From an uncultured Bacilli bacterium (GTDB lineage Bacteria > Bacillota_I > Bacilli_A > RF39 > UBA660), in contig CALVRJ010000005.1 in the NCBI GenBank assembly GCA_944358545.1, positions 1 to 49,967 of the forward strand: 49,967 nt of DNA. Reading direction: 5' to 3'. Of the stretch, positions 7,363-15,605 are shown piece by piece. Made by a program: the position numbers and the translations under genes. The notes beneath the pieces are model-generated. The model worked only from the letters and a program-made list of their open reading frames with translations. It was not told the origin of the DNA and ran no database searches. Within the stretch, counting starts at the first letter, position 1. Each line of letters begins with the position of its first letter.

Positions 7363-9550
7363 AATTATTAAATTTAATTTTATTTAAGCTTAGAGAATTT
7401 AAAACGACAAAGATACTACTAAACATCATGGCTATGCTGGCAAGAGTTGGAGTAATAGTTAGTCCTTTTACTAAGCCCATAGCAATTGGTATCATAAGGA
7501 AGTTATAGAAAAAGGCCCAGAATAAGTTTTGCTTAATTTTTCTAAATGTTTTTTTACTTACTTTAAAGAGATTTAAAATACCGGTTAAATCATCGTTAAT
7601 TAAAACAACGTCAGCACAGTCCATGGCAATGTCGGTGGCACCTTTTAGGCTTAAGCCGATGTCGGCTTTGGTTAAGGCCACAGAATCGTTAATACCGTCT
7701 CCACACATCATGACTGTTCCATATTTAGTTTTTAATTTTTGAATTATTTCGGCTTTTTCTTTTGGTGTGGTTTCGGAATAGTATTCAGTAATGTTTAAAT
7801 ATTTTGAAACTTCTTTAGCTACTTCTTTATTATCTCCAGTCAGCACGATTGTTTTTATTCCTTTATTATTTAAAGTTTTTATAACTTTAGGGGCTTCTTT
7901 GCGAATGATGTCGGTGATACTTATAACAGAAGATAATTTATTGTTTATAGCTACATAGACAAGAGTTGTGTTTGGAAGTTTTGTTTTGGGCAAAGTGATT
8001 TTATTTTCTTTTAAGAGTGTACTACTACCAACAAGTAATTTTTGATTGTTGACGGTAGCTTCTAAGCCTTTTCCTTGAATATTTTTGAAATTAGTTGTTG
8101 TGTATGATTTTAAATTATTTTCTTCAAGATATGTTTTAAAAGCATTACTTAAGGGATGAGATGATTTTAATTCAGCTGAGGCGACTAATTTAATTATTTC
8201 ATCATTTGTTAGATTACTGTAATTAAAGATGGCTGATATTCTAGGTTTTCCATAAGTAAGGGTGCCAGTTTTATCGAAGATAATAGCTTTGATTTTATTA
8301 GTTGTTTCTAAAACTTTAGATTTTTTGACGACAAGGCCATGAGATGCACATAGTCCTTCAGAAATGATAATGGCAACGGGAGTGGCTAAACCTAAGCTAC
8401 AAGGACAAGCTACTACTAAGACAGTTACGAAATAATTTAAGCTTTGACCAAATGAGTTTCCAAGAATTATATGATAGAGAAAAGCAATTATAGCTAAAAT
8501 AATAACGATTATAACAAAATATCCTGATACTTTATCGGCAAGGCTTTCGATATTGGATTTTTCACTACCTGCTTCGGTTACAAGTTTAACAATTTCAGAA
8601 ATAGTAGAATTTTTGCCAAATTTTTCGGCTTTATATTCGATGTATCCATCATAGTTTATACTACCGGTGATAACTTTATCGCCTATTTTCTTCTTTATTG
8701 GATTACTTTCACCGGTAATAAATGACTCGTCGAGGTGAGCTTCACCTGTAACTATAGTTCCATCGGCAGCTATTTTTTCACCGGGATGGCATACTAGAAT
8801 ATCACCCATTTTTATTTCATCTAAGGTGATTTCTCTTATTTTACTTTTCTCTTTTAGATAGGCCTTATCTGGGGTTACGGTCACTAATTTTTTTATAGCT
8901 TCTTTGGTTTTATTTTGACTTATATTTTCAAAGTAACGTCCTAGTTTAATAAAGTAAATGACCATTGATGTACTTTCAAAGTAGAGTTCATGAACTTTAT
9001 CGTAGTTACCATTTAAACATAAAATCATATTATAAAGGCTATAGAGAAAGCTACTAAGAACGCCTAAGGTTATTAAAGAGTCCATATTTAAGGTTAAATG
9101 AATAGCATTTTTATAACCGTTTTTTAAAATGTCAAAGCCATAGATTAAAAAAACACAGGTTAAGATAAAGATGGTTATGACATAAATCACTGGGTTTTCA
9201 TCTTTATTTAAGATGCTTGGAACCGGAAGGTTAATCATCTGACCCATGGAAATATACATAAATATTAAAATTAATATGGTATATATAATGAGATTTCGTT
9301 TGGTTTTTTGTTTGTTTTTTTCTTCTTTTAACCCCTTGAATTCACCAAGGCTTTGAAAGCCAGCTTTGGCAACAAATTTATTTAAGTCTTCAACCTTTAA
9401 TTTAGTATCGTCATAAGTGATAGTGGCGACGGCCATAACGAGGTTAACTTTAGCTGAGTTAATGCCATCTTGTTTATTTAAGTATTTTTCCAGGCCTGAC
9501 GAACAGGCACTGCAGGTCATGCCATCAATTGATAAGGTTATTTTTTTCAT
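7361..9550 (-). CDS. copA: copper-exporting P1B-type ATPase
   Basis: Cu(I)-transporting P-type ATPase of 729 residues that pumps Cu+ out of the cytoplasm. One N-terminal metal-binding domain has GMTCSAC at residues 10-16. Eight transmembrane helices are expected, with the intramembrane ACPCSLG near 385. The phosphorylation motif DKTGTL is near 427 and the hinge GDGIND near 617. The YN and MxxSS residues of the last two helices match the Cu(I) subgroup. It is the last gene of csoR-copZ-copA and overlaps copZ by 4 bases (ATGA). Regulation is expected through CsoR. Confidence 0.95.
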   Translation of the reverse strand: MKKITLSIDGMTCSACSSGLEKYLNKQDGINSAKVNLVMAVATITYDDTKLKVEDLNKFVAKAGFQSLGEFKGLKEEKNKQKTKRNLIIYTILILIFMYISMGQMINLPVPSILNKDENPVIYVITIFILTCVFLIYGFDILKNGYKNAIHLTLNMDSLITLGVLSSFLYSLYNMILCLNGNYDKVHELYFESTSMVIYFIKLGRYFENISQNKTKEAIKKLVTVTPDKAYLKEKSKIREITLDEIKMGDILVCHPGEKIAADGTIVTGEAHLDESFITGESNPIKKKIGDKVITGSINYDGYIEYKAEKFGKNSTISEIVKLVTEAGSEKSNIESLADKVSGYFVIIVIILAIIAFLYHIILGNSFGQSLNYFVTVLVVACPCSLGLATPVAIIISEGLCASHGLVVKKSKVLETTNKIKAIIFDKTGTLTYGKPRISAIFNYSNLTNDEIIKLVASAELKSSHPLSNAFKTYLEENNLKSYTTTNFKNIQGKGLEATVNNQKLLVGSSTLLKENKITLPKTKLPNTTLVYVAINNKLSSVISITDIIRKEAPKVIKTLNNKGIKTIVLTGDNKEVAKEVSKYLNITEYYSETTPKEKAEIIQKLKTKYGTVMMCGDGINDSVALTKADIGLSLKGATDIAMDCADVVLINDDLTGILNLFKVSKKTFRKIKQNLFWAFFYNFLMIPIAMGLVKGLTITPTLASIAMMFSSIFVVLNSLSLNKIKFNN

Positions 9551-9750
9551 TTGTTTACTACTTTAAAGTCTAAATCTTCGATAGCGTTTATTATTTCTTC
9601 TTTGTTATCTTTATTGGTTTTAACGATAACTTCACCAGTTTCGTGAGAAGCAGTTACTTCTTCAACGCCTTCTATTAATTTTAATGAATTTTTGATACGG
9701 TTTTCACAACCTTCACATGTCATTCCTTCAACTTTTAAATTTAACTCCAT
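9547..9750 (-). CDS. copZ: copper chaperone CopZ
   Basis: 67-residue heavy-metal-associated domain with GMTCEGC at 9-15. It carries Cu(I) in the cytoplasm and hands it to CopA or to CsoR. The length is typical. It lies between csoR (12 bases upstream, with an AGGAGGTAAT ribosome site) and copA (4-base overlap), so the three are co-translated from one mRNA. Its TGA stop is the one shared with the copA ATG, part of the evidence that TGA is a stop in this organism. Confidence 0.95.
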   Translation of the reverse strand: MELNLKVEGMTCEGCENRIKNSLKLIEGVEEVTASHETGEVIVKTNKDNKEEIINAIEDLDFKVVNK

Positions 9751-9762
9751 AATTATTACCTC

Positions 9763-10041
9763 CTATTTGTTAAATTTTTTAAATAAACTGATTATTTCTT
9801 CGATGACTTCTTCATCACCTTTTTGAAGTCCATCAGTAATGCATGTATATAAATGGTTTTCTAAAATGTGATTAGATAAACTTTTGACAGAGTTTGAAAC
9901 AGCTGATAGCTGGATTAAGACATCGTTACAATAAGCGTCGTTATTAATCATGCGCTTTATACCTTCTAATTGTCCGATGATTCTATTTAATCTTGAGAGG
10001 TCTTTTTTCTTTTCTTCTTCTGTACGATATGTTTTTTTCAC
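9763..10041 (-). CDS. csoR: copper-sensing repressor CsoR
   Basis: 92-residue all-helical CsoR/RcnR-family repressor. The Cu(I) ligand set Cys-His-Cys is visible: the Cys of AYCND, then the His and Cys of ENHLYTC. Apo-protein binds the operator; Cu(I) releases it. The start is GTG at 10041 with GGTGAT seven bases before it; the nearby ATG codons are out of frame. It is first in csoR-copZ-copA, so it represses its own operon. The ligand pattern separates it from formaldehyde (FrmR) and nickel (RcnR) relatives. Confidence 0.9.
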   Translation of the reverse strand: MKKTYRTEEEKKKDLSRLNRIIGQLEGIKRMINNDAYCNDVLIQLSAVSNSVKSLSNHILENHLYTCITDGLQKGDEEVIEEIISLFKKFNK

Positions 10042-10058
10042 ATTTCATCACCATGTTA

Positions 10059-10099
10059 ATTATATATCCTACCCAGGTATTTTGTAAATATAGGGGTAT
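10059..10099 (-). promoter_or_regulatory. copper operon promoter with CsoR-type operator
   Basis: Minus-strand TTTACA (10083-10088), 18-base spacer, TATAAT (10059-10064). The spacer holds the inverted repeat TACC-TG-GGTA (10070-10079), and a second partial box with CCCCTAT lies just upstream near 10092-10099. G/C-rich TACC..GGTA repeats over the promoter are typical of CsoR operators. Confidence 0.75.
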
Positions 10100-10115
10100 A
10101 TGTTATTTTTGCAAG

Positions 10116-10142
10116 AAAAAACAAGGCTTAAATTTAGGCCTT
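10116..10142 (-). terminator. terminator of yceD-rpmF
   Basis: Stem AAGGCCTAAA / TTTAAGCCTT (10123-10142) followed by six T on the minus strand. Confidence 0.75.
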
Positions 10143-10335
10143 ATTCGTTTTCTTCTTTTGACTCTTTTTTAATTATTTCTTCACCTTTATAACTTCCACA
10201 TTTTGGACATACTCTATGTGGTTTTACTGCAGCGCCACATTTTGGACATACAGTAGTGGTTTTGGCGTTTATTTTATAATGAGTACGACGCATTCTTCCA
10301 CTAGTTTTACTAACTTTACGTGCTGGTACAGCCAT
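10141..10335 (-). CDS. rpmF: 50S ribosomal protein L32
   Basis: 64-residue L32: N-terminal MAVPARKVSKTSGRMRRTH and a four-cysteine zinc ribbon (CPKC near 30, CPKC near 44). The C-terminal tail is acidic/lysine-rich and a little longer than usual. RBS GAGGTGG. It follows yceD by 14 bases, the common yceD-rpmF pairing. This is the zinc-binding form of L32. Confidence 0.97.
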   Translation of the reverse strand: MAVPARKVSKTSGRMRRTHYKINAKTTTVCPKCGAAVKPHRVCPKCGSYKGEEIIKKESKEENE

Positions 10336-10349
10336 GGTTCCACCTCTTT

Positions 10350-10802
10350 CTAAAACAAATCTTTTAATTTGGCAAGGCTATTATTTGTACTTGGACTATC
10401 TTCGACAAAACTCCAGCCTTCGCCTTCCGTCTTAAGAGCTTTGGAATCTTTTCCAGTAACTCTTATTGGAATTTCCATTAGTATATTTTCCCATATTATT
10501 GGTAAAATATCAATAGTTTTATCACTTTTTTTGAAATTTTCCGCAACTTCTTCAAGGTTTTCTTCGACATTTATGTCGAATGGATATTCAACTGGGTCTA
10601 AGGTTAAAGAGTCTGGCAGAGTCATTGTTCCTTTGATTTCTAAACTAATAAAGTAGTCATCGGCAACATCTTTAGTGATGGTTCCAGTTACTTTAACTTC
10701 TGTCATTTTTTGAATATCTGTTCCCTCAAAATTATTGAAGTTACATGTAGTATCGATATCGATACTTTTGTTTTGATCTAAAGGAAGTAAGTTTATTTCC
10801 AT
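10350..10802 (-). CDS. yceD: YceD/DUF177 family protein
   Basis: 150-residue DUF177 protein. In bacteria and plastids this family is needed for 23S rRNA accumulation or large-subunit biogenesis, and its gene is nearly always next to rpmF, as here. The family core DxSLxxPFDxxVxExF reads DPVEYPFDINVEE near 80-95. Cytoplasmic, no membrane segment. The start ATG has GAGGTG upstream. A promoter (TTGCTT-17-TATAAT, 10831-10859) drives yceD-rpmF. Confidence 0.88.
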   Translation of the reverse strand: MEINLLPLDQNKSIDIDTTCNFNNFEGTDIQKMTEVKVTGTITKDVADDYFISLEIKGTMTLPDSLTLDPVEYPFDINVEENLEEVAENFKKSDKTIDILPIIWENILMEIPIRVTGKDSKALKTEGEGWSFVEDSPSTNNSLAKLKDLF

Positions 10803-10830
10803 ATTGACACCTCATTTCCTCGACAAATCA

Positions 10831-10859
10831 ATTATATATTAATTTTAAAATAAAAGCAA
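10831..10859 (-). promoter_or_regulatory. promoter of yceD-rpmF
   Basis: Minus-strand TTGCTT (10854-10859), 17 bases, TATAAT (10831-10836). Confidence 0.65.
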
Positions 10860-10908
10860 CTTTGAATATTTTATACTTTTTTGGAAAACAATAAAACTAG
10901 GTGATTTT

Positions 10909-11394
10909 ATGGTCTATTTTTTAATTTTTGTTTTTAAAATTATTGAAGACGCGTTAGCTACTTTGAGATTAATTGTCGTAAGTAACGGGAAAAAGGTGTT
11001 TGGAGCAGTTTTACAGTTTGTCGTAACTTTAATTTGGCTGGTTTTAACGGGTACAGTTTTACTTGGAATTAGAGAGGATATTTTTAAAGCAATTGCGTTT
11101 TCATTTGGAGCTTTAGCTGGTTCTTATTTAGGAAGTTATTTAGAAGAAAAAATAGCTTTAGGGACTAATTTATTTAAGGTTGAGGTTAAGAATGATATTG
11201 TAAATGATTTAGAAAAAAAGCTTAATGATAGTAATTTTGATTTTACGATGATTAAAAATGGAAAAAATAAAACTATTTTAGAGATTAGAGGAGCGAGGAA
11301 AAGAAAGAAGACTTTAGCAGATATTATATTTAGTTTTGATAAAAAGGCGGTTATTATAAGTGAGAAGATTAGAATTATTTCGGCATCTGTTTAA
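10909..11394 (+). CDS. DUF5698/UPF0316 (YebE-like) membrane protein
   Basis: 161 residues with two or three transmembrane helices in the first 85, including the family pattern DALATLRLIVVSNGKK near 15-30 and GALAGSYLGSYLEEKIALG near 70-90, followed by a soluble alpha/beta domain like DUF2179. The family is widespread in Bacillota and has no established function. Start ATG after AGGTGAT. Its 3' end overlaps the convergent phosphodiesterase gene by 20 bases. Confidence 0.75.
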   Translation: MVYFLIFVFKIIEDALATLRLIVVSNGKKVFGAVLQFVVTLIWLVLTGTVLLGIREDIFKAIAFSFGALAGSYLGSYLEEKIALGTNLFKVEVKNDIVNDLEKKLNDSNFDFTMIKNGKNKTILEIRGARKRKKTLADIIFSFDKKAVIISEKIRIISASV

Positions 11395-11995
11395 ATATTT
11401 TTAAGGGGTTATCAGTAATTATGTTATATCTTTTTTTGATGTTTAAGTTTTTTAAATCGTTGACGGTCCAGATAAATGTTTCTTTGTTAAAATTATTACT
11501 TGCATAAGATAGGCTTAGAGAATTAAAGTTTAGATTGTTATTTATTTTGTCTTTATTTATTTGATAGCCAATAATAAGTCCGCATTTATATTCGGAATAT
11601 TTTTCTTTTAGTTTTTTGATTAGGTTATAATTAAAACTACATATGTAATAGTTAAGGTGAAAAGGTTTTAATGTTTTATTTAAGTTATTTATTATTTTAT
11701 TATATTTTGAATCTTCACTTTTTATTTCGAGCATAATGATTTTATCTGTTTTAATTTCATTTAAAACTTCTATTAGAGTATTTATACCTAATCTTTGAAG
11801 TTTTTTTACTTTAGTAAATTTGATAAAATGGCCATGATATATCGGGTCATGGGAGAGGACAAATTTACCATCTTTAGTAAGTCTAATGTCTACTTCTACT
11901 CCATCAATATAATCTTGATTTAAACAGTTTAAAACGGCTTCTAAACTGTTTTCTTTATGAATACCATCATTTGCCCGGTGAGCGATTATTTTCAT
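11375..11995 (-). CDS. glycerophosphodiester phosphodiesterase-family protein
   Basis: GDPD fold, which hydrolyses glycerophosphodiesters to glycerol-3-phosphate plus alcohol. Visible motifs: AHRANDG then ENSLEA at the N-terminus (normally HRG..ENT), EVDIRLTKDG with the metal-binding Glu/Asp near 38-40, and the catalytic His in LSHDP near 52. It ends with WTVND and TDNP, also typical. At 206 residues it is shorter than most (about 240), with the loss in the middle. No signal peptide, so cytoplasmic. Convergent overlap with the DUF5698 gene. RBS GGTGAT. Confidence 0.85.
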   Translation of the reverse strand: MKIIAHRANDGIHKENSLEAVLNCLNQDYIDGVEVDIRLTKDGKFVLSHDPIYHGHFIKFTKVKKLQRLGINTLIEVLNEIKTDKIIMLEIKSEDSKYNKIINNLNKTLKPFHLNYYICSFNYNLIKKLKEKYSEYKCGLIIGYQINKDKINNNLNFNSLSLSYASNNFNKETFIWTVNDLKNLNIKKRYNIITDNPLKIFKQMPK

Positions 11996-12020
11996 TTATA
12001 TCACCGGTTAATTGTATGCG

Positions 12021-12052
12021 AAAAAAGGATTATTTTTGACAAACAATCCTTT
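12021..12052 (-). terminator. terminator of the frameshifted surface-protein gene
   Basis: AAAGGATT and AATCCTTT arms (12024-12031, 12045-12052) with a T run on the minus strand at 12021-12026. Confidence 0.75.
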
Positions 12053-12061
12053 TACTTATTT

Positions 12062-13409
12062 TTAATTTGCTTTTTTAGTTACTCTTCTCATAACAAATAC
12101 TGAGACTATTACACATATTATTCCAAGTACAGCAATTATTATACTTGCGTAAGCTGATGTTGATGGAACTTCAACTATTTCTGGTCCTTGTTGACCCTTA
12201 TCATTTTCATTATTAACTAAAGAATTACAATTAGTGTTTATTACATTCTCTTCTTCGTTTATATAAACAAGCGTCCCGCATGAAAGTTCATTTGAATAAA
12301 TTGGTCCATCATAACTTGCTCCTAAACTTTCACATATTTTAACACCACTTGTTGAATTAGTATTTGAAACAGAAGGGTTATTACTACAAAAATTTAATTT
12401 TAATCTATTTCCTTCTAACTTTAAAAATTTCATTTTATCACTCATTTTTACAATTTTATTACTTGGATTAACGTATATATCTAAATCATAAAAAGTTTCA
12501 TCATAATATGAACTTGCTGGAGTATATGAATCAAACATAAAACCATTTTCTAAATTTAAAACATCATTTACTTCAATCCCATTTCCTTCACCACTATCAA
12601 TGGTTAAACTTCTATTTATAGTTAAACCATGATTAACGATTAATCCTGTTTCTGTAGAATAAATTTCCATTTTATCTAATGTAATATTAACACCATTTAC
12701 TATTAATCCTTGTTTGCCATTAATACCCCCATATCCATATTTATTAGTTAATTGGACGTTACCACCATTCATTTTAATACCAATTCTATCAGAAGAATCA
12801 ACCCCTACTGTACCTTCTAGTTCCCCACCATTCATTTCTATTCCAATATTTTTACCTCTAACTGTTGTAGCTCTAGGGCTTGCGCCTCCAACCGATTCAT
12901 ATTTTTCATTCACTTCACCATTATTTATTTTAATTCCTATATTTCCTGCTTTCTATATATGAATCATTTTGAATCAATGTCCCACCATTTACTTCAACTC
13001 CAATATTTCCTGCATATATACTCCATGTATCCAATACATTCCCACCGTTTATCACTAATCCGTTTCCAACACCTTTTACAGTTGACTCACGCCTTGAACC
13101 GTTTTCATTATATGTCCCATCCCATCCTGCAACGATATGAACATTTATAATTACATTACCACCATTTACGGTTATAAGGGTATTATCAGATTTCATATAT
13201 AAAAATTTCCCCCAACTTTCAATATCAACATCATGATTAATAACAATAGGTTTTGTTATATCTATATTTTCTTCCACATAAATATCATTTGTTCCCGATT
13301 CAATAGCTGCTCTAAGTTCTTCTTCATTTGAAACATCTACAGCTTTTACATCAATATTTGGTATAATTAAGCCTAAAACAAATAAACTTATAATTATAAC
13401 TTTTTTCAT
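12062..13409 (-). pseudogene. secreted beta-helix-like surface protein with C-terminal VPSTSAY anchor, frameshifted
   Basis: Read as one gene of about 449 codons broken by a frameshift near 12949-12956. The start at 13409 has AGGGGAGGT upstream and begins with a signal peptide ending near PNIDVKA. Then come imperfect repeats of about 30 residues around NGLVINGGNV / IGVEVNGGTL / IGIKINNGEV / IGIEMNGGEL, like the rungs of a beta-helix. The frame ends at 12930, but the next frame continues the same repeat from AGNIGIKINNG, showing one extra base (or two missing) after ATAGAA. The C-terminus is EVPSTSAY, a transmembrane helix, then RRVTKKAN, nearly identical to the protein at 48704-49849. The -10 is an extended TGC-TATAAT at about 13436. 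It may be a true pseudogene, a programmed shift or a sequence error. Confidence 0.7.
12079..12191 (-). repeat. copy 1 of a dispersed anchor-encoding repeat
   Basis: About 113 bases aligned without gaps to 48721-48833, with about ten mismatches by eye. It encodes the VPSTSAY / transmembrane / RRVTKK module. Confidence 0.8.
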
Positions 13410-13480
13410 ATGTACCTCCCCTATTATTATTTTTATTATAGCACGTTTTAATAATCGCATACAACTGCACTTTAACATTA

Positions 13481-13510
13481 AAAAATAATGAAATTATTCT
13501 TTCATTATTT
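13481..13510 (-). terminator. terminator of thyA-dfrA-tmk
   Basis: Ten-bp arms AAATAATGAA / TTCATTATTT (13483-13492, 13501-13510) overlapping the tmk stop, followed by a T-rich tract. Confidence 0.75.
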
Positions 13511-14177
13511 TATCGACGACTTCAAATATTTCATTATTGATTTCTTCTATAGGTCTTGGAGTTCCATCTTTAGAACATTCGATTTTAATAAAATTATATT
13601 TATCGGATAGTTCTAAGTAAGCTTTTTCGGCATGATTTAAATGTTCAGGACTTTTTTCATGACCATCAGGTGCTTCTTCACGATGTTCTTTTAGAATAGT
13701 GGCAACGGCTAGTGGCATATGAAGAAAGATGGTAATATCTGGTTTAGGAAGGTTTAAAAGACCAAATTCTAATTTATCAAGCCAGTTGTACATGTCGTAT
13801 CTTTCTTTTTTATCCTCTATTTTGCCACCTTGATGAGCCATGTTGGAATAAATGTATCTATCTAAGATGACGTTATAACCGTTATCTAATAAAAGTTTTA
13901 TTTTATCGATATTATATTGGCGATCGGCGGCATAATATAAGGATGCGACTTTGGGGTCAACATTGACTGAACCTTCCGGAAAATAACATGGGCCGAATTT
14001 TTCTTTTCCAAGGTATGGTCCACCGATTATTCTTCCGGTTGGAGAATTATAGTTTGGAAATGAAAAGTTTTGAACTCTATATCCGGCTTTATGCATTTTT
14101 TCAATTAATAAATTAGTTTGAGTTTCTTTACCAGAACAATCTGTTCCTTCAATGGCAATTAATTTACCTTTACTCAT
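13494..14177 (-). CDS. tmk: thymidylate kinase
   Basis: dTMP kinase (dTMP + ATP to dTDP), 227 residues. P-loop EGTDCSGKETQ at 9-19, DRYIYSNMAHQGG near 103-115 (the DRY/substrate-binding segment), and a lid with KEHREEAP near 159. The long form with the FPNYNSPTG insert resembles the thymidylate kinases of Mollicutes and eukaryotes rather than the short E. coli type. It is third in a thyA-dfrA-tmk operon, 6 bases after dfrA, so the whole dUMP-to-dTDP path is co-expressed. RBS AAGGAGGT. Confidence 0.92.
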   Translation of the reverse strand: MSKGKLIAIEGTDCSGKETQTNLLIEKMHKAGYRVQNFSFPNYNSPTGRIIGGPYLGKEKFGPCYFPEGSVNVDPKVASLYYAADRQYNIDKIKLLLDNGYNVILDRYIYSNMAHQGGKIEDKKERYDMYNWLDKLEFGLLNLPKPDITIFLHMPLAVATILKEHREEAPDGHEKSPEHLNHAEKAYLELSDKYNFIKIECSKDGTPRPIEEINNEIFEVVDKIMKE

Positions 14178-14182
14178 AATGG

Positions 14183-14650
14183 TTACCTCCTTTTATATAA
14201 GACGTGTTTATAATGAGTATCTTCATTTTCATCGTAACATGTTTTTAGAATTTCTTTGGCAAATAATGTTTTATCAAAGTCTGGAAAATAAGTGTCGGCA
14301 TCATATGTTTTATCTATTTCAGTTAAATATATATTACTTGCGTAGTTTAATAATAATTTATAAATCATTCCACCACCAATGACAAAGCCTTCGTTTTCAT
14401 TTTGAAGTAAATTTTCTAAATTATGATAGACTACGACTTCACTTGGAAAACTATTACTACTACTTAAGACGACATGTCTTCTATTTGGAAGTAATTTAGG
14501 AAGTGATTCAAAGGTTTTTCTACCCATAATAATGGTTTGATGATTAGTTTTTTCTTTGAAAAATTTTAAATCACCTTTTAAGTGCCATAGAAGTTTATTA
14601 TCTTTTCCAAGTTCATTATTTTTACCGACAGCGGCAATTATATTAATCAT
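14183..14650 (-). CDS. dfrA: dihydrofolate reductase
   Basis: 155-residue DHFR, reducing dihydrofolate to tetrahydrofolate with NADPH. Seen: IAAVGKNNELGKDNKLLWHLKGDLKFF with the catalytic Asp in GDLKFF, MGRKTFESLP, the NRRHVVLS strand, and the FVIGGGMIY cofactor loop near 95. It regenerates the folate oxidised by the thyA product encoded just upstream. The two genes overlap by four bases (ATGA), implying coupled translation. Confidence 0.95.
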   Translation of the reverse strand: MINIIAAVGKNNELGKDNKLLWHLKGDLKFFKEKTNHQTIIMGRKTFESLPKLLPNRRHVVLSSSNSFPSEVVVYHNLENLLQNENEGFVIGGGMIYKLLLNYASNIYLTEIDKTYDADTYFPDFDKTLFAKEILKTCYDENEDTHYKHVLYKRR

Positions 14651-15549
14651 TTAGAAACTGGAAATTTTATTTTCCCATGGTGGCGATAGTTTAATACTTT
14701 AACGTCTTTACAGTCTTTAGAATTATCGAAATCATAGAAGTTAGTAACTTCTGGGTTTAACCAAAGCTGTGGTGATGGATAATCTTCTTCCTCTTCTTCT
14801 CTTCTAAGTTGTTCTTTAATACCATCTATTTGATTAACATAAATATGGGCGTCTTTTAAACTCCAATTCATAGTTCCAGGTTTAAGGTTTGAAACTTTGG
14901 CAAACATATTTAAAAGAGCGGCATACTGTGAGATGTTGAATGGAAGTCCTAGGGGAACATCACAACTTCTTTGATGAACATTTACATTTAGTTTACCATT
15001 AGTAACGTCCCATTCACTTGACCAAACGCAAGGTTCTAAAACGCCTGTTTGAAGGTCAGCTTCTTGCCATAAGCTAATTACATTTCGTCTATTATATGGA
15101 TTATTTTTTATTAGATTTAAAGCTTTATCGGTTAGTTTATATTTATTTACAACATAGCCATAAGCCGTACCGATAGTATGGGCATACTCTTTACCAAAGT
15201 ATTTTTTATCTTGAATTTTTTGTAATTTACCGTCTTCTCCGACTTCATACTGGTCAGCATACCAATAACCGTCATCGGCAATTTCCCATTCATCCCAAAT
15301 ATGAACGTTTCTTTCTTTTAACCATCTTACATCGTTACTTTGAGCTTGATAAATCCAAAGAAGTTCAAGGATTGCCTGTCTGATAAATGTTTGTTTAGTA
15401 GTTAGAATTGGATATTCTTTTTCTAAGTCAAATGATAAGTTATATGAAGGGATTTTAATCGTATTGACACCTGTTCTGTTAGGTACTTCTATTCCTTCGT
15501 TTAAAATTGTTCTACATAATTTTGCGTATTCATGATCCCATGTAGCCAT
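14647..15549 (-). CDS. thyA: thymidylate synthase
   Basis: ThyA converts dUMP and methylene-THF to dTMP and DHF. 300 residues, with the catalytic Cys in QRSCDVPLGLPFNI near 195 (usually QRSxDxxLGLPFN), the Arg-rich NRRNVISLW near 155, the Asn/His substrate segment and the C-terminal KIKFPVSK. First gene of thyA-dfrA-tmk. RBS AGGAGG. Its promoter sits inside the end of hemW with an inverted repeat between -35 and -10. Ends in TGA overlapping dfrA. Confidence 0.96.
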   Translation of the reverse strand: MATWDHEYAKLCRTILNEGIEVPNRTGVNTIKIPSYNLSFDLEKEYPILTTKQTFIRQAILELLWIYQAQSNDVRWLKERNVHIWDEWEIADDGYWYADQYEVGEDGKLQKIQDKKYFGKEYAHTIGTAYGYVVNKYKLTDKALNLIKNNPYNRRNVISLWQEADLQTGVLEPCVWSSEWDVTNGKLNVNVHQRSCDVPLGLPFNISQYAALLNMFAKVSNLKPGTMNWSLKDAHIYVNQIDGIKEQLRREEEEEDYPSPQLWLNPEVTNFYDFDNSKDCKDVKVLNYRHHGKIKFPVSK

Positions 15550-15576
15550 GTTTTTCCTCCTTTATTTTCTACTTTA

Positions 15577-15605
15577 AGATTAACACAAACATTAGTTTGT
15601 GTAAA
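15577..15605 (-). promoter_or_regulatory. thyA promoter with embedded inverted repeat
   Basis: Minus-strand TTTACA (15600-15605), 17 bases, TAATCT (15577-15582). The perfect repeat ACACAAAC-ATTA-GTTTGTGT (15583-15602) fills the spacer and covers the hemW stop codon. No T run follows, so it looks more like an operator than a terminator. Confidence 0.5.

Noticed and set aside
13410-13493. Homopolymer switch before the first surface-protein gene, as at 49891-49901
   Set aside because: The upstream region has an ordinary extended -10 and no long homopolymer; only the coding frameshift differs.
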